A stretch of 64,000 nt of DNA from Thinopyrum elongatum (taxonomy: Eukaryota > Streptophyta > Magnoliopsida > Poales > Poaceae): NCBI GenBank assembly GCA_011799875.1, contig CM022302.1:184752942-184816941 (forward strand), read 5' to 3'. Positions 1 to 11,840 of the stretch are shown here, in pieces (the stretch's first letter is position 1; every line of letters begins with the position of its first letter). The translations under genes were made by a program, and so were the position numbers. The notes below the pieces were generated by a model. That model saw nothing but the letters and a program-made list of their open reading frames with translations. It was not told where the DNA came from and ran no database searches.

Positions 1-184
1 CACGATGGAGTTACGCGATGCAAAAAATCTCATCCGAGCGTGCCAATATTCCAGGCCGTCCGGCTTCCCCATTAATTCCCGTGGCCATTATAATCTTAGT
101 CTCTTCAACCTTTCGATCGCGCCCCACAACACAACAAGCACACCCATGATGACACATATAGAGAGGATATCTAGCGGCGGTCCA

Positions 185-865
185 ATGTAGTTCGGCGTGC
201 ATCAAGTGGAGACCCACACGAGGGAGACAGATCTCTCGGTGGTGTACACCATTGACCCGGCTATGGTGGAGGACTACATCAACACCTTGGAGCACTTGCT
301 TGCTCGGGACAAGTACAAAGTGGTCGGCATCGATCTCCAGTACACTGACGGTCATCCCGGGATAGATCAGAAGGTTGTCGTCACCCAGTTGTGCATGCGC
401 CATCATGTCCTCATCTACCACTACTGCATGGCCACAAAGCCTTGCGACCATTTTGCCAGGTCTGTCAACAACACCGACTACAAGTTTGCTACGATGGAAA
501 CCACCGATGATGTAAAAGCACTCAAGGTTACCGACTTGGCCTGCAAGAACCTGGTAGAAATCCATGGCCTCTACAAGGTCTGGGGCAGCACGAAGAAGGA
601 CTCCCTGGTTGAACTCGCCACGGCCATCATCACCCCCTACTATGAAAAGATGAAGCAGGATGCCAAGAGAAATCCCGTATCCTGGCACGGGGCCTGGATG
701 CGAAAACTAGATGAACCTCATCTCAAGTTCGCGGCCAAGAACGTGTACACATGCTACAAGATGCACAGGCAGATCGTTGATATGAGGGAGTGCCTCCTTC
801 ACATAATCGATGAGGGATCGAGCCACCAGCAGAGCAGTGGCGGCAAGCATCACAACAAGAAGTAG
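185..865 (+). pseudogene. RNase D/WRN-like 3'-5' exonuclease-domain gene in CACTA, start broken and active site degenerate
   Basis: The open frame from 197 encodes about 222 residues resembling the DEDDy 3'-5' exonuclease fold (PF01612 type). Numbered from 197, Exo I is VGIDLQYT (D46, but Q48 where Glu is expected). Exo II is around TTDDVKAL (D104/D105). Exo III is FAAKNVYTCY, with F178 for the usual Tyr and N182 for the catalytic Asp. At least two of the four acidic ligands are therefore gone, and nuclease activity is unlikely. The C-terminus is polar and His/Lys-rich and ends at a TAG at 863-865. The natural ATG is probably 185-187, but it is followed at once by TAG (188-190). No ATG follows in frame until the one at residue 23. 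Protein homology is my recognition and was not searched. Confidence 0.7.
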
Positions 866-1224
866 ATGATGCTCAGATGATCATTTATCCTAGTTAATTA
901 TGCATGTAATAGTTTACTTTGGTGTGTGCAAATGTCATGTGTGTACTAGCAACCTATGTAATTGGATGTTTAATTCGGTTATGCAATCATGTCCTTATAA
1001 GTATATACATTGTTGTTCTGTATGCAATCACATCGCACATGGACCATACTAGGGAAAATGTCGGTGATGAATTCATCAATCATTGATAGTTGTATACCAA
1101 GAAGCATTTGCCCACAACACACACGGCTTATTAGCAGCAATCGTCTGTGTCATTATCGCTCTCCGCACAAATTTCTGATTACAGACCTATTTGCCGCATA
1201 TGACACACATGTTGTTAAGTTGAA

Positions 1225-1470
1225 ACGTTTATGTTCTCTTGGCTCAACACAAACAGTTCATCCGAGTGAACTGTATGTCCTCTATCGCACACACCTTAAT
1301 CTGGCCGACCATTTCTGTTGTGTTGCCTAATCACAAATAGTTCATCCGAGTGAACTATATGTCGTATATCACACACACCATCATCTGGCTGGCCGTCTAT
1401 GTTGTTATGCTCATCACAAACAGTTCATTCGAGTGAAATGTATGCCATGTATCGCACACGCAACTATAAT
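1225..1470. repeat. CACTA subterminal tandem repeats (copy 1)
   Basis: Three degenerate units of about 82-85 bp carry the core GTTCATCCGAGTGAACTGTA (near 1255, 1339 and 1423), each followed by a segment with TCGCACACAC. The core is itself partly palindromic (GTTCA...TGAAC). Matching units lie at 62330-62560 in copy 2. Subterminal repeats of this kind are the usual binding region for CACTA-encoded proteins; binding here is inferred. Confidence 0.75.
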
Positions 1471-1599
1471 CTAAATCGTGTTTGATGTCTCCGACATCGC
1501 AACTAGTTTGTATCATTTTTGACAGTTTTCTAACAACACCGTTTGTGATTAATGCATCGCACACCGTTTTGTCGAAGGGTCTCTGATTATAGTGTCTTG

Positions 1600-1621
1600 T
1601 TAGCAGCATCCCGCAGTAGTG
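1600..1621 (-). repeat. CACTA terminal inverted repeat (copy 1)
   Basis: TAGCAGCATCCCGCAGTAGTG reads outward as CACTACTGCGGGATGCTGCT on the minus strand. It matches the terminus at 62147 with one difference in the first 20 bases. The 3-bp target duplication cannot be tested because the other end lies outside the window; the flanking triplet is CTT. Confidence 0.8.
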
Positions 1622-2623
1622 CTTGTAGCTTTGCATATCATTATCACAATCGACATTCATAGAATTTATAATAACATCATTGCAATCATGCTTTTCATTC
1701 AAGGAGCTATCAAGTGTGGGTGCAATAGTAATAATTTCATTTTTAACATAAGGAACTATAGCAAGTTCATCTCCATAAGCATCATTAATATTGTCATCAT
1801 GGCCATAACAATAGCAAGCATCTCGCTCATCAAGACGGGATATTTTAGTCGAATCAACGGAATCATAATTACCTATTTATTCATGCATATCGCTATTCTC
1901 TTCCAAAGCAGCAGCCTTTTTCTCAATAAATTCACTAACATAGGCATTAGGAGCATAGTTTTTGTAGCAATATTTAAGTATGTCAAAATTTTCAGATTTG
2001 TATAGAGTGATATCATACTTTTCAATCAAAGAAGCAACTTCATAAGCACCAGCACCCTTAAAAGCAACAAATTCTTTAATTTGTTCAATATCATAGTAAC
2101 TATAAACACCCTTGGCATACGAAGACAAGATTTCATTATCATTAAACTCACATAGGCAGGGAAAGTGTTTTTAGAGTTCTTAGAGCAACAAGTAAAATCA
2201 TAAATTTCACATAGATTCCAAGCATAGCATAGCAAACAATTTATTTGATGCCATAAGAGTCTCCCTTTCTGAGACAAACGGTGACGCACAAAATGAGCAT
2301 GCTCATCTAAACATTTTTCATCAACTAAGCTAGTTGGGGTTTCAGCACAAGCACAAATGGATCGAAGATGATCCAAGTAGAAAACTTTAAGTGGATCCAT
2401 GGTTATCTTTATTGTCCTTGTTTCTTTTCTGTTTTTGAATCATGACATGAAGACAATAAAGCAAGTAAACAAATAAGCAAAAAGGCAAACGGAAAATATT
2501 TTCGTGTTTTTGTGAAAACATTTTAGAAGTGGGGGGATGAAAACGAGAGGTAAATGGAAAATAATGTAAATGCAAGGAGATGAAAGTTTATGTGTAGGTA
2601 CTTGATAGATGTTGATGATGTCT
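1622..2623 (-). pseudogene. Athila-type internal leader and unrecognised ORF remnant
   Basis: Downstream of the primer site on the minus strand is a leader (about 2620-2400) similar to the leader at 16310-16457. An ORF follows at 2400-2026 (124 aa, starting MDPLKVFYLDHLRS) and an overlapping shorter one at 2128-1877. Neither resembles the gag of the neighbouring internal region. I recognise this protein only as a recurrent ORF of Sabrina-like elements, with no known function. The coding sequence is broken and truncated at 1622. Confidence 0.45.
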
Positions 2624-2640
2624 CCCTGGCAACGGCGCCA
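2624..2640 (-). other. Primer binding site, tRNA-Asp type (shared-LTR copy)
   Basis: The plus strand reads CCCTGGCAACGGCGCCA, matching the tRNA-Asp 3' end except for one base. It starts 11 bases from the LTR end at 2652. Confidence 0.75.
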
Positions 2641-2651
2641 GAAATTCTTCC

Positions 2652-4174
2652 TGCTACTTGTGAGCTACATTGGGATTTCCTCAAAGAGGAGAGGATGATG
2701 CAGTATAGTAGAGATAAGTATTTCCCTCAGTTAAGAACCAAGGTTATCAATCCAGTAGGAGAACCACGCAACACCACGTTAACAGCACCTTCACACAAAA
2801 TAACAAATCCTTGCACCCAACGCTAACAAGGGGTTGTCAATCCCTCGACAGTTAATTGCAAAGATTAAATTTTGTAGTGATAGATAGATAAATAAAACAC
2901 AAACTAAATAAAGTAAAGAAAAATGGTAGCAAGGTATTTTTGGATTTTAATATATGATAAAAGTAGACCCGGGGGCCATAGTTTTCACTAGAGGCTTCTC
3001 TCTTGAAAATAGCATACGGTGGATAAACAAATTACTGTTGGGCAATTGATAGAAAAGTGAATAATCATGACGATATCCAAGGCAATGATCATGTATATAG
3101 GCATCACGTCCGAGACAAGTGGACCAACTCTTGCCTGCATCTACTACTATTACTCCACACATCGACCCCTATCCAGCATGCATCTAGAGTATTAAGTTCA
3201 TAAAGAACAGAGTAATGCCTTAAGCAAGATGACATGATGTAGATAAAGTGAACTCACGCATGAATAAACCCCATATTTTTATCCTTAATGGCAATGATAC
3301 AAATACGTGTCATGTCCCTTCTGTCACTGGGATTGAGCACCGCAAGATCAAACCCATCACAAAGCACCTCTCCCATTGCAATAAAAATCAATCTAGTTGG
3401 CTAAACCAAATCAATAGATCGGAGAGAAATACGAAGGTATAATAATCATGCATAAAAGAGTTTAGAGAAGACTCAAATAATATTATGGATAATCTGATTA
3501 TAAACTCACAATTCATCGAATCTGAACAAACACACCGCAAAAAGGGATTACATCGAATAGATCTCCAAGAACATTGAGGAGAACATTGTATTGAAGATCA
3601 AAGAGAGACAAGAAGCCATCTAGCTACTAACTATGGACCCGTAGGTATGTGGTAAAGTAGTCACACATCATCAGAAGGGCAGCAAGGTTGATGTAGAGGC
3701 CCTCTGTTATTGATTCCCCCTCCGACAAAGTGCCAGAAAAGGACTCCATATGGGATATCTCAAGAACAGAAGCTTGCGGTAGCGGAAAACGTATTTTGGG
3801 CGAGAATATTTATAGAGGCGGAATTAGGTCAAACGGGTGAACGTGGGCCCCATGAGCCACCAGGGCGTACCTACCCCCCTGGGCGCGCCCTACTGCCTCG
3901 TAGGCCCCTCCTTCATCTTTGGGTCCTCTCCCGAAGCTTCTAAGGTCTCTTTTGTCTAGAAAAAAATCTCCAAACAGTTTAGTGGCATTTGGACTTTGTT
4001 TGGTTCTGATATTCTGGAAAACCAAAAATAGGCAAAAAAACAACAACTGGCACTGGGCGCTAAGTTAATAGGTTAGTCCCAAAAAAGATATATAATTGCT
4101 TGTAGATGCATATAAAACATCCAAGATTGATACTATAATAGCATGGAACAATAAAAAATTATAGATACGTATCA
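2652..4174 (-). repeat. Athila-type LTR shared between two internal regions
   Basis: The LTR is 1523 bp on the minus strand, from TGATACGTATC (4174) to GTAGCA (2652). A primer site lies on its 3' side and a polypurine tract on its 5' side (4175-4190). It therefore sits where it would be both a 3' LTR for the internal region to its right and a 5' LTR for that to its left. It is alignable throughout with the LTR at 16489-17976. The plus-strand ORFs inside it are spurious. Confidence 0.75.
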
Positions 4175-5263
4175 ACAACCCCGATGACAAGCCAAGCAAT
4201 TTGTTCATACTTTTTAATGCACTTCAGCTTTTTTAACCCCCACGCAATACATGAGTGCAAGCCATGGACATAACACTATGGGTGGAATAGAATGCGGTGA
4301 TAGAGATTAATAAGGGGAAGTCAAAAAATAAGATATTCTTACATCGACGCAGCTAATCAATGGGCTATGGAGATGCCCATCAATTGATGGCAATGTGAGG
4401 AGTAGGGATTTCCATGCAACGGATGCACTAAGAGCTATACGTGTATGAAAGCTCAAACTAAAAACTAAGTGGGTATGCATCCAACTTGCTTGATCATGAA
4501 GACCTCGAGCATTTGAGGAAGCCCATCATCGAAATATACAAGCCAAGTTCTATAATGAAAATTCCCACCAGTATAAGAAAGTGACAACATAGGAGACTCT
4601 CTATAATGAAAACATGGTGCTACTTTAAAGCACAAGTGTGGAAAAGGATAGTAACAATGCCCCTTCTCTCTTTTTCTCTCTCTTTTTCTCTTTTTTTGTT
4701 GGGCTCTTTTTGGCCTCTTTTCTTTATTTTATTTTATTTCCTCACTGAAACAATGCTCTAATAGTGATGATCATCACACTTCTATTTACTTACAACTCGA
4801 TAAAATTGAAACATATGAATCTATATGAATGCCTCTAGCAGTGTACTAGGATGTGCAATGATCTAGCGTAACATGTATAAAAATGATGAACGGTGGATGA
4901 GCCACAAATACTATGTCAGCTATATGATCATGCAAAGCAATATGACAATGAAGGTATGTGTCATATAAACGGAACGGTGGAAGTTCCATGGCAATATATC
5001 TCGGAATGGCTATGGAAATGCCATAATAGGTAGGTATGGTGGCTGTTTTGAGGAAGATATAAGGAGGCTTATGTGTGATAGAGCGTATCATATCACGGGG
5101 TTTGGATGCACCAGCGAAGTTTGCACCAACTCTCGAGGTGAGAAAGCGCAATGCACAATACCGAAGAGGCTAGCAAATTGCAAAAAAGGTGAGTGCGTAT
5201 AATCGATGGACTCACATTAGTCATAAAGAACTCACATACTTATAGTGAAAGTTTGTTAGCCCT
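4175..5263 (-). other. Athila-type 3' non-coding internal region, distal part
   Basis: AT-rich, non-coding and continuous with 12772 onward once element A and one copy of its 5-bp duplication are removed. It begins next to the LTR with a purine-rich stretch on the minus strand (CATCGGGGTTGT), the likely polypurine tract. It contains a pyrimidine-rich stretch at about 4655-4735. Such regions are typical 3' domains of non-autonomous Athila elements. The short ORFs here have no coding character. Confidence 0.6.
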
Positions 5264-6195
5264 TGTCTGGGTACACAAACAGGGGTGTATGTTTCCCCTG
5301 ACTTGTGCACGGACAGTAGGCCTCCAACCCGACAGCACCAAGCTCCCAAAACGAGACCAAGCCAGAGAGATAGCTCTTTGAGAAACCAAAGGGCGGATCG
5401 AGAAGACCAAGACAAGCCAAGGGAACAAGATGTCACTAAGAAAAGACCTCCCTTACCAGGCAGTTGAGCCAGGTCAGGTCAAGGCCTCACCAAGAACAAG
5501 TCCCAAGATTTTCCCGGCAGGCTTGCCGGGGCCGCCAAGGGCAAATATCCCCGCCAAGACTCCACCGCTCCACCGCCCAGCGACGCAAGTCACTTATCAA
5601 TGTGTTGTCGAGCCCCCAAGTGATTAAGTGGCTGTCATTTAGCACGTGGCAGCCATTTGGAAGGGAGATTCCCCCTATATGACACCCGTCCAGAGGCGTG
5701 TCATGCAGACAGGTAGAAGATGGTTAAGCGGCGCGACAGGCTTGCCGGGCTCCATCCTCAGCGTGACACTTAGCAGTGCATTTAATGCACTTTGTCCTAA
5801 CTGCCAGAGTTAGGTATGATAGCACTGTTGGCTATCTAATCAGTAGATAATGACTGATTTGCCACTGTGGTAGCCCCTTAGCCTATAAAAGGAGGGCCAT
5901 GGCAACCTAAAAACGGATTCGGACCCTTGTGTACTCATACCCGCGTAGCTACTCTCCTCGAGGCAACCTTGCCGGGCTTGAGCGATGCGTGACCACCATG
6001 GTCCACCCTTCAATCCACCAAAGTAGGAGTAGGGTTTTATGCTTCTCAGCAGCCCGAACCTGGGTAAAAAGCACCAGCGTCACCACTGTCGTGATGTTCC
6101 ATGGGTTCCACTCTTTGTGCTACGTGATCTCCCCCCCCCCCCGCCAAACCACAAGGGGCTGATGGCCCCATAGGTGATCGTGTTCGACCACGACA
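5264..6195 (+). repeat. Element A 5' LTR
   Basis: 932 bp, TGTCTGGG to CCACGACA. It contains a TATA box (TATAAAA, 5884-5890) and the leader motif GTAGGGTTTTA...CCTGGGTAAA (6022-6069) shared with elements B, C and D. Transcription would run on the plus strand. Confidence 0.85.
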
Positions 6196-7832
6196 TCTTT
6201 GGCGTGCCAGGTAGGGGCCGGCGCTTGCGCGAACCCGAGGTCGTGGATAGTGCGTCAAGCTACACCATCATCAGCGTCGACGCTCCCTCCGTCAGCACCT
6301 TCGGAAAAGAAAGGCGACATTACTCCCTCATTCTGTCCTACCCAGATCCTGTCGCCCATATCCACCGCAACCGCGGCGGTGGTGGGAATGGAAGGTGGTG
6401 GCGATGCGACAACCCTGGATGGCTCGGGTGGCATGGCCACCATGCTGCCCCTATCCAAGGAAAGGAGCAAGGCATGCGGCGATGCCGTCCTCCTTGCGGG
6501 TTCTCGCCAAACATACCCGATGCCTGGGAGAATCACTGGGGCAAGCAGGAAATATGGTATATGGCCTCCTCCTCCTCCACTTTCGCTCGTCGACGATCGA
6601 GCCATGCGTGGGTAGCATCATCAATGTTGATAAGCCCATGCGGAAATCGGTCCAGCATTTACCCCGCCAAGGGAAAATCCTGAGTGGAACGCTAGTGCGA
6701 ATCCGTTGATTGACGCCCTGGCAAGCATGCTCCGGCAGGGCCGTCCGCGCCAGTGTGACCTTTATGCCTGCAGCTGTGATATCATCGATAGTGTGAGGAA
6801 GAGGAGAGAGGGCGACCCTTCCTTTTCGCCATACATTATCATTTGCAAGTGTTCTATTATCCCCTGTGGCCCCTGCCGGGGGTGGACGTGCAACTGATAA
6901 ACTGCCAAGTTTTCTTCTTGCGCATGTTTTCTGTTGTTAATTTTATAGACCGGAGGTAGATATGCAAACACTATCCTCTCAATGTACGCGAACGTGATGA
7001 ATGACCGCGACTAAGGAAGGAAGGGAAGCGAGAACAAAAGCTAAGTCAGCGTGCTCGCCGACTTTTTCTCCAAAGTTAGCATTTGCTTATCCCTCGGACA
7101 ACCAAGGTTTTTTGTATGGTTAATTCTTTCGTGTGATGGCGCTTTGCTGTATTTGTCTGCGCCCCCGTTTTGTTTGAGCCTGCTCAATGAAGTGGGCGGC
7201 AGCATCATAGACTCCTAAGGTAAAAACCTGCCGGGGCATGTCCTCGCCAGCTGAGTGCTAAGGACCCGCTCCTCACAGCAATGGCGGCAGCATGCTACTG
7301 GCGGGCAACCAAAACACACAGAAAGAAGCCAACCATATGAACATCCATGGGTAAAACACAAGAGGGATAGCATGCACTTAAACTTAATTTGACACCAGTT
7401 CAACAAGAGCAAAAGCAAATACAGTATGGGGCCTAAACACGACACATGCATTATGTTCTGTTACAGGGCGCCACGGCGACAAGAATGATTCAAGGCTGTG
7501 CTTGGCGGTCTTCTGGGACCGTGGGGATGGAGAGAACCTTGTCGGCGAAGGGACCAGCCTTCTCCTTGGCAGCAGAAATGTCAGCACCTATCGGCAGCCT
7601 CCTGAAGCCGTCAGCAAGGTTGAGGTCTGGATGGCGATAGGTGCGGTTGCTCAAGACTATGAAGAGGGCATCATAGGCAAGCTTTCGAGACTCATTTGCA
7701 AAACAAGCGGCTCTTTCTTCCTCGTATGTTCAGCCCTTCGATCAAGCCTTCGAAGAAGAGCACTAGCTTGACACTTGGAACCTCATGTCTGTTGACTGAG
7801 AAGGCCCAACTCCTCATATCCATCGTTGCGAT
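6196..7832 (+). other. Element A leader and non-coding internal region
   Basis: Starts with the primer site TGGCGTGCCAGGTAGGGG just after the LTR. It has overlapping short GC-rich ORFs (6174-6709) on both strands but no conserved domain. I treat these as remnants or chance ORFs. From about 7215 the sequence loosely resembles the spacer between pol and the antisense gene in B and C, which suggests a deletion joining leader to spacer. Confidence 0.55.
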
Positions 7833-10800
7833 CTAGGCAGAGAGGTGCTCGGCAATATCAACCAGATTCTTGATCCAGAGGTCACGCTGCTCAACTTGGT
7901 TTGCCAGTTTGTCCTCTGTGTCCTTTCGAAGGATTCTCACATTGTCCAAGTCCTTCATCAGCTGCTTCTCACGAGCTCCGACAGACTCGATTCCACTCTC
8001 CAAGGTGCCAAGCCTTGCCTTCATGTCAGTAATGGTGCCACTGGCAGTGTCGAGGTCCTGGTTCTTGGAGGAAAGCTGCGATTGCACCTCCTTCAGAAGA
8101 ATCTCCGCCTTCTGCACTTCCTCCTTGAGAGCCACGATTTCCTTGGTGCTCCCGACAAGGTCCTCTGTCAGTTTGGCAACCTGTTGATCGAGATCAGCCT
8201 TGGCAATGGATGCAGCGGCAAGATCATCAGCAGTCTTCTTCAGCTGGGCAGCAGAGTCAAGGGTGAGCGTGTCAAGGGCCGCCTTATGCCTATCCTCCAG
8301 ATCCTTGGTGCGCTGCTAGACAAGGGCCTCCAATTCTCCGTCCTTGTTGTGGAGGGTGGCCTGGAGGTTCCCTTCCCGGGAAGAGATGTCTTTCTCCTTG
8401 GCATTCAGAAGCGCTTCGCGCTCCACCAAACGGACTTCCCGGGCAGCGACATCCTCTTTCGCCATGGTTATCACCTCCTGTTGCCGCAGAAGGGTTTGGA
8501 ACTACTTGTTGTGCCACTCGTGCAGCTCACTGCCCTTGTCCCTCAGTTTTTAATCCATTAGACTGGCGGAGTTGCGCTGCTCCTTGATCGCCCACCACTT
8601 CGGGCCGTATCTGCTCTGCATGTCCTTGATGCCTATTGCCACGGACTCCAGGAAGGACAAGTCCATGGCTGCACTGGCTGAATCATCAGCCTCTTCAGTT
8701 CACTGGGACAGCGGCGCCATGATGCGCTGGATCTCTTCATCAAGGTCCGCACTTACTACCGCGGATAAGCCGGGGGATCCGAGTCCAGGTTGGGCAAAAA
8801 CCAATGCCAGATTGCTCGAAGATGGCTGTAGGGCCGCGACCTAGGTGCCAAACTAGGGAGGAGGGCTCATAGTTTGAAGGGGAACTTTCTCTTCAATCAC
8901 TACCTCCGATCCTGGCATGCTACCGAGGATCTTCTCTGCTTCCTTTGGGGCCTCTTGGATATCCCCGGCAGTATGTTCCTGGCCCTCCGCGGCAGCAATC
9001 TTGGCGGCCTCTTCAGTAGCATCCTTGCCAATGCTGGCCACTTCTTCCAATAGCTCTGGTTCATCGGCCAATGGAACTACAAGCAAGATCAACAAGCAAT
9101 GACAAAGAGATAATATACATTGGCGAGCCAGAGACTTGAGGCAAAATGAAGAAAGCAACAAAAGACAAAGAGCGAGCAGATTACCCGGAGATGTTTGCCG
9201 TGGGAGGGCATCGGTTTCCCCGGTAACATCAGTTGTCGGGGCATGACCCTTGCCCCCTTGCTCGGTAGCCACAACATCATCATGGGCCGATCCTTATGTG
9301 GAGGCCCTTGCCGGGGATTTCTCGGCTTGAGCATCGGGCAGGGTGGGTCCCTCCTGGAGAGTCTCACTCTGGACAATCTCCCTCTATCCCTTGGCAGGAG
9401 ACGAGACACGCTCTTCCACGCCTCCCCTGGTAGGAGAAACCTGTCCCATACCTTCGTGCCGGGGGCTGGGCCGGGAGCTCGGCGCTGGATCATTCATGCT
9501 ACCTCCTGCCAAACCCATGCCCTACGAAGGCCCCGACTTCTCCGCTTGATTGGATCATTTGGCATGTGGATGAGGGTTTCTTCTTTGTCTCTGTCAAAGA
9601 CAGCAAACAAGATTGGATCAACAAACCAACAAGTGCATGATGCTTCAACAAGGAAAGATAGTGTTTTCCTTACTCTGAATCGATGAGCATGGAGCCCAAT
9701 GCGAACCCCATAGGTGGTGGGTCGCTCTGCTCCTCTTCAGGGGCGGGGGAGCAGTGCTTCCCGGCAACTTCGAGCCCTTTTGAGGGGCCAGGGGCTCCAA
9801 CAAGGATGAGCCGCGCGAGGAGCTCGAGCTTGATTGGGAGCTGGGGTCGACCCCTGTAACTGCTCGCCGCTTGGTGGGAGGGGTCTTGGCCTCAGAAAGG
9901 CGAGAAGACTGGCGGCGCACCACGTCTGGCCTGTCGCCCTTAGAGGTGGTCTTCTTCACCTTGTTGGTGATAGGCACAGGATTAGGGGCCGCTACTCCCC
10001 CGGCTGGCCCGCCTACGAGGGCGCTGTTCCAAGTCTGGTTCCGGGGCTTGAGGGCCCGTTGTGAGCCACTCCTCCTTGATCTGCTCCGTCTCCTCGGTCT
10101 CATCCCCTTCTTCGACTTCTGCTGCCGTGACATAAAGGGCTTCGACCTCGGCAGGTTCGTCCCCGACAGCCTCCTCCGCGGCGTGCCCCTCACTCATGCC
10201 ATGGGAAGAGTCTTCGTGTTCGGCCTCCTCCTCATCTTCCTCCTCCTCTCCTCCGGGCCTTGCCTTCCCGGCAGCTCGAAGAGCATTGTCCTCCTCAATC
10301 CGCCTCCTAATGAACTCTGCTTCTACCGTGGAGGTGTGCTTGAACATGTTGCCTTCCACCCTGGAAGCCCTTTCTTCCAGATTGGAAACCCACTCGATCT
10401 CTGCATCAAGCTCAGGTAGTTGCCAATCAGCCTCAACTCCATAAGCGTTGCAATCAGGCATCCACTTCAAAATCTGGTCCAGGGCAGAGTTGATATTTAG
10501 CGGGACAACCCTTGCCAACAATTTGAATGGCCCAAGGCCGCCGAACAGCTGTTCACATAGCCAGCCATGGCCGTAAATCGATAAATTGTTGGTGAGGCCT
10601 GGATATAGGTGCATCTTGTTCGCAGCATCTCCATACCGCCAGGCAAACCTGTCCCTTTTCTGCAGCGGCATGATGCGGCGTCGGAGGAAATCAGACCCCA
10701 CCTGTTCAATGGTTAGCCCAGCAGCTTTGAGGCGGGCGATCCTGTTCAGCACTGGGCGAAGCCTGTCGTCATTAAGGCCTGGCTCCCCCCAATCGCTACC

Positions 10801-11439
10801 GCGCGCGACACACTATGTCCGCGCCCGGCAGTACTCTGGAGCATCCGCGTCCTGAATCCAGCACCAGTCCGCCCTCCATTCTTCCCATCTGCCGCGCTGC
10901 TAACCTGGAAGGTAATCCCAAACATTCCTATTTTCCCAGCGGATCCAACTTATATTCCCTGAGCTGTGAGTCTTGTTCTCGACCCGTGGGATGAAGAAGT
11001 GCCTGAACAGATCCACATTGGGGGCAACTCCGACGAAGTTCTCGCACAGATGGGCAAAAATTTCCATGCACGCCATTGCATTTGGTGTGAAATCCAAGAG
11101 ATGGAATTCGTACACCACCATCATCGCCTCGAAGAAATCTGAGAAAGGGGGGCTGAGGCCAGAGAGAAAGTACACGCAAAAGAAGCGATATGAATTTGGC
11201 AGATGCTTTTTCCCCTCCGTCAAGACCATGGGCGCGCCATGCCCTTTTGGGACTTCCCTTCCCCACATGTACGCATACCTTGCGACCAAGGTGTTGTTGT
11301 CCAAGCTCGATGGGAAGAAGACCACATCCTCTCGCCGCTTCCTGGCCAACTCCGCCGCTCTCTTCTTCTTCCCCTCCACTGCCGCTTCCTTTGCGGTGGT
11401 CGCCCGCTTCCCCCTTGCGGCGGCGGCTTTCTTTCCCAT
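7833..11439 (-). pseudogene. Antisense gene of element A (PF04195-like plus coiled coil), degenerate
   Basis: Counterpart of the intact gene in element B. Exon 1 starts at 11439. It carries the PF04195-type segment (FTPNAMACMEIFAHLCENFV) and ends near 9674 at a donor GTAAGG. A last intron is visible as 9184-9077, with donor GG|GTAAT and acceptor TTGTAG. The final exon (9076-7833) is coiled coil (SQLSSKNQDLDTASGTI region). Breaks: an in-frame TAG at 10902-10900, a further stop at 9982, and a frameshift near 10000-10060 where coding shifts to the frame containing RPDVVRRQSSRLSEAKTPP. The function of the family is unknown. Confidence 0.7.
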
Positions 11440-11573
11440 CCTCCGGGGCTGTGGAAAGGGTGGAAGGCCGGATGAGGTGTGGAGGCAAGTGTGGGTGCAG
11501 GAGCGGTCACTTGGCTTGAGGAGGAAGATGATGGAGGGAGAAACGGATGCGAATGAGTAGTGCCCCTTTCATG

Positions 11574-11592
11574 TTTTCCCTTTTATGAGGAA
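11574..11592 (-). promoter_or_regulatory. Candidate antisense promoter, element A
   Basis: On the minus strand this reads TTCCTCATAAAAGGGAAAA, a TATA-like box about 140 bp upstream of the antisense ATG. A similar box lies at the same place in elements B and C. Inference from position and conservation. Confidence 0.45.
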
Positions 11593-11599
11593 CAAACAT

Positions 11600-11619
11600 G
11601 GGGGGGGGGGGGGGGGGGG
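11600..11619 (+). repeat. Poly-G tract
   Basis: Twenty consecutive G residues just upstream of the antisense gene of element A. Exact length is prone to sequencing or assembly error. Confidence 0.8.
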
Positions 11620-11840
11620 TGGCTCTTCGCTACTTTCTCTTAGGAAGTTACTGTTTTACATTAACTGCTACAATCCCATGACCCCACGACCTGCGGTAAT
11701 TACATGGAGTGGACGTTGAATTGACTGGTCATCATAACAAACCGCTGCATGCGCAGCACTTCCTCGACACATGTCCGTGTACTGTTTGGGGCCTAACCCA
11801 ACGTGCCCGGTGACACGTATGGCTCAGGCCCGGGGGTTTC

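Larger units (their letters stand above)
1..1621 (+). mobile_element. CACTA transposon, terminal part (copy 1)
   Basis: This is the gene-bearing end of a CACTA-superfamily DNA transposon; the rest lies before the window. The terminus is recognised by the sequence GCAGTAGTG ending at 1621, the reverse complement of a CACTACTGC terminal repeat. It abuts unrelated Athila-type sequence from 1622. The same 1.6 kb, including the gene, a subterminal repeat array and the terminus, recurs inverted at 62147-63710. That independent copy fixes the boundary. Bases 866-1225 are A/T-rich 3' flank of the gene with no further coding potential. The far terminal repeat and any transposase are not visible, so autonomy cannot be judged. 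Confidence 0.8.

Noticed and set aside
1225..1470. CRISPR-like array
   Set aside because: Repeats and spacers are both conserved between units and between copies, and the context is a plant transposon terminus.
2624..2640. tRNA-Asp gene fragment
   Set aside because: Only the 3' 17 bases match, placed directly beside an LTR, which is the pattern of a primer binding site; the same holds at 16461-16477.
7845..8561. Plus-strand ORF of 238 codons in element A
   Set aside because: Exact shadow of the antisense coiled-coil exon; the minus-strand reading has the heptad-like composition and homologues in B and C.
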